A DNA stretch of 64,000 nt from Mycoplasmopsis edwardii. GTDB taxonomy: Bacteria; Bacillota_I; Bacilli_A; Mycoplasmatales; Metamycoplasmataceae. Position numbers and translations under genes: made by a program. How positions within the stretch are numbered: the first letter of the stretch is position 1; each line of letters opens with the position of its first letter. Below are positions 57,831 to 64,000 of this stretch, in pieces. The stretch is taken from assembly GCF_900476105.1 (NCBI RefSeq), contig NZ_LS991951.1, positions 620,001 through 684,000 of the forward strand. The letters run 5' to 3'. The notes below the pieces were generated by a model that saw only the letters and a program-made list of their open reading frames with translations, was not told where the DNA came from and ran no database searches.

Positions 57831-59264
57831 TTATTTTACAACTTGTTCTGTTAATTTATCGTTTTCAACAACTAAGTATTTGTCACCTTTTTGAATTCCA
57901 TATGGTTTTAAAGCTTCTTCAGCAACTGATGAGTCAGCTTTAATTAATGGGAATAATCTTTTTGAATCTACTGATACAAACACACCTGAGTAAGCACCAA
58001 ATCCACCTAATAATTTTTCATCATCTAAAATACCAATTGTTAATGAGTTTGGACGGAATTTAGCAACACGTTTTAATAATTCACCTGTTCTTGATAATAC
58101 AACGATGTACTTGTAATCACCGTCTTTTGCTTTTTTAGCAATTTCGTAAGCGATTTTTGAACGTTTATTTCTTTTATCTTCGTTTTCTCAAACTTTTTCT
58201 AATTGTCTTTCGTAGTAATTTCTTGAGTAGAATTCTTTTTCAGCACGTTTAGAAATAGCTGTCATTGTTTTAACTGCTTCAACAGGGAATGAACCGTTTG
58301 CACTTTCTCCTGATAACATTGTTGAGTCAGCTCCTAATTCAACAGCGTAGTAAACGTCTGTAACTTCAGCACGTGTAGGGTGTGGTGAGTTTTCCATTGA
58401 GTCTAACATTTGTGTAGCAACGATAACTAATTTACCAGCTTCACGTGATTTTCTGATCATTTTCTTTTGGAAGTATGGAACATCGTAGTAAGGAATTTCT
58501 AATCCTAAGTCTCCACGAGCAACCATAATACCGTCTGATTCAGCAATAATTTCATCGATGTTCATGCATCCTAAGTGTGATTCAATCTTAGAAATAATTT
58601 GAACATGTTTTCCACCATTTTCGTCAAGTAATTTTCTTAATTCTTTAACATTTTTAGCTGAGTTAACAAATGATGCAGCTACATAGTTAATTCCTTCTGA
58701 AATACCAAAGATAACATCATTGATATCTTTTTCAGCTAAGAATGGTAATGAGAAGTCAACACCAGGTAAGTTAACACGTTTGTTTGTTTTAAGTTTGTGT
58801 GTGTTTTCTGCTTTAACTTTAACATATCCTTCACCAACTTCAATAACAACTGTTGATAATTTACCATCATCGATTAATACTTGATTTCCAACTTCTAAGT
58901 CTTTAGCCATATCGTATGCTACAGTAATTTCTTGTGATGTACCTTCTAAGTTTTGGTATTTATCTGCTGTTGTGTGGATTAAAACTTCTGTACCAGCTGA
59001 AACAACTTGTGCTCCATCTTTCATTTTTCCGATACGAATTTCTGGTCCTTTAGTATCTAACATTAAAGAAACAGGAATGTTTAAGTCTTTGCTAATTTGT
59101 TTAGCAATTCTAAATTTGTTTGCTTGTTCTTCGTGTGAACCGTGACTAAAGTTTGCACGAATTGTTGTAACACCATTTTCAACTAACTTACGTAATGTTT
59201 CGTAGTTATCACTTGATGGCCCGATTGTTGCAACAAGTTTTGTTCTTTTATCAGTAATTTTCAT
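57831..59264 (-). CDS. pyk: Pyruvate kinase
   Basis: Glycolytic enzyme of 477 residues making ATP and pyruvate from PEP and ADP. Blocks in order: KLVATIGPSSDNYETLRKL, RANFSHGSHEEQ, LMLDTKGPEIRIG, the lid domain, FSLPFLAEKDINDV, ISKIESHLGCMNIDEII, MVARGDLGLEIPY, and TQMLDSMENSPHPTRAEVTD. The C-terminal allosteric-type domain follows. The start ATG at 59264 has AGGAGTATTTATA upstream; the frame stays open 42 codons further without support. TGA at 58188 reads as Trp. Confidence 0.96.
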
Positions 59265-59434
59265 TATAAATACTCCTAATATTTTCTTATATTTATTAAT
59301 ATGCCTAAATTTTAGCAAAGTTTTTATAATTTGTAAAAAATTAAATAAATTTGCATACATGTTAGTTTGATCAAGCAAGAAAAATTGCACTTTAATTGTG
59401 TTTATATTATTTTTAATTTAGTAAAATTGTTCAC

Positions 59435-59794
59435 ATGAATAAAGAAACAATCGTTTTATATAGTAACAGTCCTTTTTATACACAGTCAGTAGCACAAATT
59501 AACGGACCTAGAATTGCTTTAATTGTTTTAGGTATAGCATTTATATTAATGGGTATTCTTTCATTTTTTTATTATTTTAAATATAGTAAAAATCAAATTA
59601 AGGAATTTAAAGAAAGACAAATGCAAGAATACTATAAAGACAATCCAAAAAGAGTTAATTTAAGTTATGATCAAACAGGTATGTATATACCCGCCTGAGA
59701 GAGAGTTAAATTTAATTTTCCATTATTTTTTGGTGTTTTAATAATTTTTATCGGAATTGCCTTTTTAGCCGGAAACTCTTTATCAACATTATAG
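59435..59794 (+). CDS. Small two-helix membrane protein, unknown
   Basis: Protein of 119 residues with two hydrophobic helices (IALIVLGIAFILMGILSFFYYF and LFFGVLIIFIGIAFLAG) separated by a charged loop (KNQIKEFKERQMQEYYKDN). One TGA reads as Trp (AWERVKF). No Shine-Dalgarno precedes the ATG; a TAAAAT box ends about seven bases before it, so the message is probably leaderless. Not recognised; it sits alone between pyk and the L10 leader. Confidence 0.7.
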
Positions 59795-59925
59795 TAGTTT
59801 GAAAAATTGAAAAAACTAACCTTAATCTTTAAACACTATATACATGCATTATATGTTCGAAATAAAATTAATTTTAAATTGAAAAAAGTCAGAAAATATT
59901 CATTTATATTTTTTGATTTTTTTAT

Positions 59926-60036
59926 TATAATAATGAAGCAATACGTAAAGACAGTAACTGCTTAGGCTTAAATATGTTACCGAATGTATGTCTTATCCAT
60001 TAAAGTATTGCGATCAAATAATTTTGAAAGGGGGCT
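59926..60036 (+). promoter_or_regulatory. rplJL promoter and L10 leader
   Basis: TATAAT at 59926-59931 is followed by a leader of about 100 bases. It carries the pattern of the ribosomal L10 leader: AAAGACAGTAACTGCTTAGG near 59947, a central region with GTTACCGAA, then ATGTCTTATCC and a final stem closing with AATACG/GTATTG (59940 region with 60006 region). The L10(L12) complex binds such leaders to repress the operon. Confidence 0.65.
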
Positions 60037-60038
60037 TA

Positions 60039-60536
60039 ATGGCAGAATCAAAATTCAAAAAAGCTAAAAAAGAAGTTGTTTTAGAAATTTCACAGAAAAT
60101 TAAAAACTCACAAGCTATTGCTTTTGCAGAATACCGTGGGTTAACTGTTGCTGAGTTAGAAGAATTCAGATTAGAGGCAGCTAAAGTTGGTGTAGATGTT
60201 AAAGTTTACAAAAACCGTTTATTCAAAATCGCTGCTGCTAACAATGGATTAGCTGACTTATCAGAACATTTAGTAGGACCAAACATTTTCTTATTCTCAG
60301 AAAAAGATGGTATGGCTGCTGCTAAATTATTAGTTGCATTTGTGAAAAAACACAAAATTATGGTTATTAAAGCTGGTACATTTGAAGGTAAAGTACTTGA
60401 TGCCCAAGGTGTTAAGGATGTTGCAACACTTCCAACATATGAAGAATCACTTGCAATACTTGCTCGTTCAATGATGGCACCTTTACAACAATTAGGTTTA
60501 TCACTTAAAATGTATAGTGAAGGAAAATCAGAATAA
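60039..60536 (+). CDS. rplJ: 50S ribosomal protein L10
   Basis: Protein of 165 residues: FAEYRGLTVAELEEFRLEA, KVYKNRLFKIAA, GPNIFLFSEKDG, and a C-terminal helix binding L12 dimers. The start ATG at 60039 follows AAAGGGGGC; an in-frame ATG 17 codons upstream lies within the leader structure and is rejected. First gene of rplJL. Confidence 0.96.
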   Translation: MAESKFKKAKKEVVLEISQKIKNSQAIAFAEYRGLTVAELEEFRLEAAKVGVDVKVYKNRLFKIAAANNGLADLSEHLVGPNIFLFSEKDGMAAAKLLVAFVKKHKIMVIKAGTFEGKVLDAQGVKDVATLPTYEESLAILARSMMAPLQQLGLSLKMYSEGKSE

Positions 60537-60574
60537 TACTTAAATAAATATTTAATTAAGAAAGGAAATATATT

Positions 60575-60946
60575 ATGGCTAAATTAACAAAAGAAACATT
60601 TATCGAATCATTAAAAGAAATGTCAATTAAAGAAGTTATGGAACTTGTAGAAGCAATGAAAGAAGAATTTGGAATCGACCCAATGGCTGCTATGGCTGTT
60701 GCTGCTGCTCCAGCAGAAGGTGGATCAGAAGAAAAAACAAGCGTTAAAGTTGTTTTAAAAGCTGACAACGGGAAAAAAATTCCAGTTATCAAGGCAGTTC
60801 AAACAGTTCTTGGTCTTTCATTAATGGAAGCAAAGAAAATCGTTGATGCATTACCTGCTACAATTAAAGAAAACATTAAACCAGAAGAAGCTGAATCAAT
60901 TCGTGCTGCTTTAGTTGAAGCTGGTGCTGACGTTTCAGTTGAATAA
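60575..60946 (+). CDS. rplL: 50S ribosomal protein L7/L12
   Basis: Protein of 123 residues. N-terminal dimerisation helices ([19 protein letters not shown]), an Ala-rich hinge (AAAPAEGG), and the C-terminal factor-binding domain ([33 protein letters not shown]). AAGGAAAT precedes the start. Confidence 0.97.
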   Translation: MAKLTKETFIESLKEMSIKEVMELVEAMKEEFGIDPMAAMAVAAAPAEGGSEEKTSVKVVLKADNGKKIPVIKAVQTVLGLSLMEAKKIVDALPATIKENIKPEEAESIRAALVEAGADVSVE

Positions 60947-60967
60947 TTATTACGATAAAAACATTAC

Positions 60968-60997
60968 AAAAATCTAGAGTCTTATCTCTAGATTTTT
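60968..60997 (+). terminator. Terminator of rplJL
   Basis: AAAAATCTAGA and TCTAGATTTTT arms with an eight-base loop, 21 bases after rplL. Confidence 0.9.
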
Positions 60998-61029
60998 GTA
61001 TGCCCTTTTGGACATGTGTTAAGGGTAAC

Positions 61030-61054
61030 AAAAAATAGCATGAAGCTATTTTTT
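61030..61054 (-). terminator. Terminator overlapping the pncB stop codon
   Basis: AAAAAATAGC and GCTATTTTTT arms around TTCAT on the minus strand. The ascending arm contains the last codons and the TAG of pncB. Confidence 0.75.
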
Positions 61055-62053
61055 ATATGTAATTAAGTTGGGATTGTTTCTATATCCTCTTCCTTCTTTA
61101 GCTTGTTTTTGCCCATTTAAAATAGTTGCATCAGCTGAGAAAGAATTTTTTAATTTGAAAATACTTTGACCAACGCCGTAGTAATCAACTGGTACATTTA
61201 GCTCTTCAAACAATTTGATTTTTTCTTCATCAAAACCTGAAGAAACAACTATTTTATAGTTTTTAGCACCGGCTTGATCAAGTGCTTTTCTTAATCTAAA
61301 TACTTGTTCTGGATTAACTCCGTATTGCGGTTCTTCACCATCAAACATATGGTCTACCATGTTTTTTGAAGTATCGATTCTAACACCTCAAACTTTATCT
61401 CCTAAAGCTTCTCAGATTCTTAATGAATCTTTAATAACATTATTATTGTAATCAACTAAAGCGATGAGTTTATGATTAGGGAAGTTTTTGTGAAATGCTT
61501 TTGTAGCAGCAACTACATTACCGCCAAATCCTTGAATTAAGATATGAGGCATACTTCCAAAAACATTTTCATCAGGTTGACTTTGTTCTTTAACTTTCTG
61601 AGCTAAGGTTGAAACAAGTTTAATGCCTCCGATAGCAACAGCTTTACCATCAATTTCTTGGTTAACATAATGATCTGCACGATCACCCATAAAGATTACT
61701 TCTTTGTTTTTGGCTGCTAAAACACAGTTTCTAGCATTTGTTGCAATAGATGTGTTTCTTGCCAAAATACCATCAATCATACCTTCTCAAATTCCAAAAT
61801 CTTGATAATGACCTTCAAGTTCAAGAACGATATCAAGGTTGTTAATTAATGTTCCATCTGGAAGATATCTAATTTGATATTTTGATGTATCTGTAACTTC
61901 TTCTAAAAGTCTTAATACTTCAGACATACCCGCTAAAATTGAGTTATCTTTTCTTTGAAAGAATTGTAATGTAATAACATTATCTGGTAACTCATTTTGC
62001 AAAATTGTTTGTGTCTTTTTGAAGTATGATGCTATGTATCTTTCTTTTTCCAT
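61046..62053 (-). CDS. pncB: Nicotinate phosphoribosyltransferase
   Basis: Enzyme of 335 residues for NAD salvage: nicotinate + PRPP to nicotinate mononucleotide. Blocks: TLQFFQRKDNSILAGM near the N-terminus, ILIQGFGGNVVAATKAF, LIALVDYNNNVIKDSLRI, GVRIDTSKNMVDHMF, and YYGVGQSIF, which bind the phosphoribosyl and nicotinate moieties. TGA codons read as Trp. Two starts are possible, 62062 and 62053; I chose the second, where GGATGATAA gives better spacing. It begins 12 bases after the upstream membrane-protein gene and ends the efp operon. Confidence 0.85.
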
Positions 62054-62065
62054 ATTTATCATCCA

Positions 62066-63061
62066 TTAAGCATGTTTGCTTTTTTGTTTTTTCTTTTTAT
62101 TAAATCATTTTTGGAATTTTGAGTTTTCGCCAAAAATTACTAACTTTGGTAATTGCCTTTGGTGTGGTTGTTTAATTCTTCAAAATCTTCTTACAATAAA
62201 TCCAATTGTTGGGCACATTAATACCATGAATACAAACATGATTATTAATAAAACGATTCTTACATAGTTACTTTCTCCTGAGTAACCAAATGGTTTAAGG
62301 ATTGAAATAACTGAATAAAAGACAATTCCCCGGTCAATTTCTCTATTGTATTCAGCTGGTATTGGATTATTTGATGTTGCTGTTTTATCAAAGAATTCTG
62401 GTCAAAATGTTTCACTATGAAGGTTCATAAATTTGTAACCAAATAAGTAAATAGCGACCATAAAAATTGAATATAAAATTGGGTAAATCATTAAGCTTCA
62501 AATGAGTTTGTTGCTAATTTTAATTTCTGTTCTTTCTCAAAATAAAGTTAATAAACCTAGACCTGGAGCAATCGCATGTCAAACTAAAGTTCTTGGAAAA
62601 TCATTTTTAGACATTTTTCCTAAAAGATTTGGATCAACTAAAACTCCTGCCCAGAACCCTAGTACAACACTAATAATAAAAACTAAACTTGAGAAATATA
62701 ATCTTTGCCCTAATTTAGAAGTTCTAAAGAATGGGAAAAACATTACAGATGCCCCCATTAACATATTGCTTATAAATGTGTAGAAGTATGAAGTTCCACC
62801 TCATAAGCTTTCAGTAGCATTAGGTAATAACGCTAAATAAATTTGTTCTCTTTCATCTTCAGAAGCATTTCTTGCAGCTTCATTAATCTTGTTAATGATA
62901 TCCGGATTCTTATTATATGTACTTCAAATTGCGATTGATTCATCATGTCAGTTTCAAAATATGATACAAATATACATAAGAATTAATAATAAACCTACAG
63001 TAAAAGTCAGTCAGTCTCTTTTTTTAAAGTTCTTAAATTTTTTAAAAAAGTTTTTAAACAT
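62066..63061 (-). CDS. Polytopic membrane protein, unknown
   Basis: Protein of 331 residues with about six or seven hydrophobic helices, e.g. WLTFTVGLLLILMYICIIFW, LYFSSLVFIISVVLGFWAGV, LIWSLMIYPILYSIFMVAIY and VLLIIMFVFMVLMCPTIGFIV. It ends with a basic tail (FNKKKKQKSKHA). Several TGA codons read as Trp. WHAIAPGLGLLTLFWE near the middle may be a functional loop. It may belong to a mycoplasma-specific DUF1600-like family, but I am not sure. Spacing of six bases from the upstream gene supports one operon. Confidence 0.75.
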
Positions 63062-63067
63062 AATATT

Positions 63068-63397
63068 CTAACCTACAAAAACCTTCAATAAAATAGTAAC
63101 TAGAACCGCGATAAAAAAAACGATAAGCCCAGCAATAAATCATCATTTAAGACTTTTAATTTTTTCGTCTCTTCTGATTCTTTCAAAAGCCATGAAATTA
63201 ATTTTCAAATCTTCATTCTTGATTTCAAAATTTCTTAATTGTTGATGTAATCCAAGAATCATTTTTTTATACTTTTGGGTCGATTTGCTTATCTTATTTT
63301 TTTTATTAATTTTATTCAAGTCTTTTTCTATTTCTAAAATAAAACGTGATCTTAGAATAGAAAAATTTTCATTGAAATTTTTATATTGTTTACTCAT
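63068..63397 (-). CDS. Small tail-anchored coiled-coil protein, unknown
   Basis: Protein of 109 residues: a charged helical region (residues 1-80) followed by WWFIAGLIVFFIAVLVTILL at the C-terminus, so probably tail-anchored with the bulk in the cytosol. Two adjacent TGA codons read as WW. It starts five bases after the Asp23-like gene. Confidence 0.65.
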
Positions 63398-63402
63398 TAT
63401 TA

Positions 63403-63714
63403 TTAATAAAAACCAATTAGAGCAACTTGCACATTTTTAGGTTTTTTATCAATTAGCTTTTTAACTGCTTCTTCAACACTTGCAACAATGTTTCTAATAA
63501 TACTCATTGAATCTTGTTCAACTGTTTTTTTAACTTTTATGTCTAAAAAAATATTTAAGTTTTGGTGTTTTTCATCAATCATAATTCTTGAGCTACTTGA
63601 TAATTTAACTCTTTTATCTTGTAAAAAGCACGACTTAATAACATCTTTAATAGCACTTTCTCTTACCACATAAACTTGATTTGAGTGATAAGGTACATTA
63701 ATTCAGTTTGACAT
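63403..63714 (-). CDS. Asp23/Gls24-like protein
   Basis: Protein of 103 residues. The second half, IMIDEKHQNLNIFLDIKVKK, then SIIRNIVASVEEAVKKLIDK with a closing VQVALIGFY, has the layout of the Asp23 (DUF322) fold. In Firmicutes these proteins associate with the membrane or RNA metabolism. The ATG overlaps the efp stop by one base (TAATG); a GTG 15 codons downstream is also open but less likely. TGA reads as Trp at residue 4. Confidence 0.65.
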
Positions 63715-64000
63715 TATTTATTATTCTTTCCAACGTATTTACCTGTTTCAGTAGAAACGGTAATTACATCACCTTCTTTAATGAACATAGGAGTTTCTAA
63801 TTCAAATCCTGTCTCAAGAACAACTTTCTTTTGAGGATTTGTTGTAGTATTACCTTTAACAGCATCTGGCGCTGATGTAACTTGAAGTGAAACGTTAGGG
63901 TTAAGTTCAATATCTAAAACTTCGTTTTCGAATTTTCTAATTTGAACTTCACTTCCTTCTTTTAAAAAGTTTAATTCTCATTCAACACGATTTAAAGCAA
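63714..64000 (-). CDS. efp: Elongation factor P (C-terminal part)
   Basis: The last 95 residues of EF-P, with the start beyond the right edge. Visible blocks: VEWELNFLKEGSEVQIRKFE, DIELNPNVSLQV, and the OB domain III VVLETGFELETPMFIKEGDV with TGKYVGK near the end. EF-P helps ribosomes pass polyproline stretches; the modified Lys lies in the missing part. It overlaps the next gene by one base. Confidence 0.92.

Noticed and set aside
59988-60038. Upstream ATG extending L10 by 17 residues
   Set aside because: It lies within the L10 leader structure and the family N-terminus begins at 60039 behind a strong ribosome site.
62053-62062. pncB start at 62062 instead of 62053
   Set aside because: Kept as an alternative; the upstream ATG has poorer spacing to any ribosome site, so the second was preferred.

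Overview
The window is a stretch of a very AT-rich mollicute chromosome that uses genetic code 4 (UGA = Trp). Nearly every long gene is continuous only if TGA is read as Trp, and the TGA codons fall at conserved Trp positions (for example in DnaK, AspS, TopA and the PTS permease). Gene content points to the hominis group (Mycoplasmopsis/Metamycoplasma-like): split lipoprotein and ABC operons, an OppA lipoprotein of about 1,000 residues, a PDxFFG-type surface protein, BMP-family nucleoside importers and no peptidoglycan genes. A glucose PTS permease and pyruvate kinase suggest a sugar fermenter. Species cannot be fixed from this window.

Layout. 1-3.5 kb: dihydrolipoyl dehydrogenase, an M42 aminopeptidase, tRNA-Leu(CAA) and a dimeric dUTPase. 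3.5-7.3 kb: the heat-shock cluster hrcA-grpE-dnaK with two CIRCE-like operators; GrpE carries a trigger-factor-like (FKBP) N-terminal domain. 7.3-22.8 kb: one long minus-strand operon, PDxFFG/HEYGH surface protein - oppA - oppB - oppC - oppD - oppF - lipoprotein, in which OppD has a repeat-bearing N-terminal extension of about 310 residues. 23-32.4 kb: convergent surface genes, a coiled-coil protein interrupted by an in-frame TAA and a 2,250-residue protein with GA-like modules. 32.6-37.9 kb: a polyamine ABC importer (potABCD type) preceded by a small upstream ORF. 37.9-39.2 kb: rpsF-ssb-rpsR. 39.4-43.7 kb: topA and the glucose PTS IICBA. 43.9-51.6 kb: two BMP lipoproteins, an RbsA-type ATPase with an inserted membrane domain and an internal TAA, and two permeases. 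51.7-55.2 kb: Dps, AspS, HisS. 55.4-56.8 kb: infC (AUU start)-rpmI-rplT. 56.8-60.9 kb: whiA, pyk, a small membrane protein and rplJL. 61-64 kb: a minus-strand operon efp - Asp23-like - tail-anchored protein - membrane protein - pncB.

How it works together. Much of the window serves scavenging: surface protein processing and peptide import (PDxFFG/Opp), polyamine import (Pot), nucleoside import (BMP), sugar import (PTS) and niacin salvage (PncB). The rest is ribosome, translation and chaperone housekeeping. The main oddities are enlarged or hybrid forms of standard machines (OppD with repeats, GrpE with an FKBP-like domain, an ABC ATPase with a membrane insert) and three in-frame TAA codons that cut otherwise intact genes (ssb, the BMP ATPase, the coiled-coil surface protein). 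No rRNA, CRISPR array, insertion sequence or phage gene was seen.
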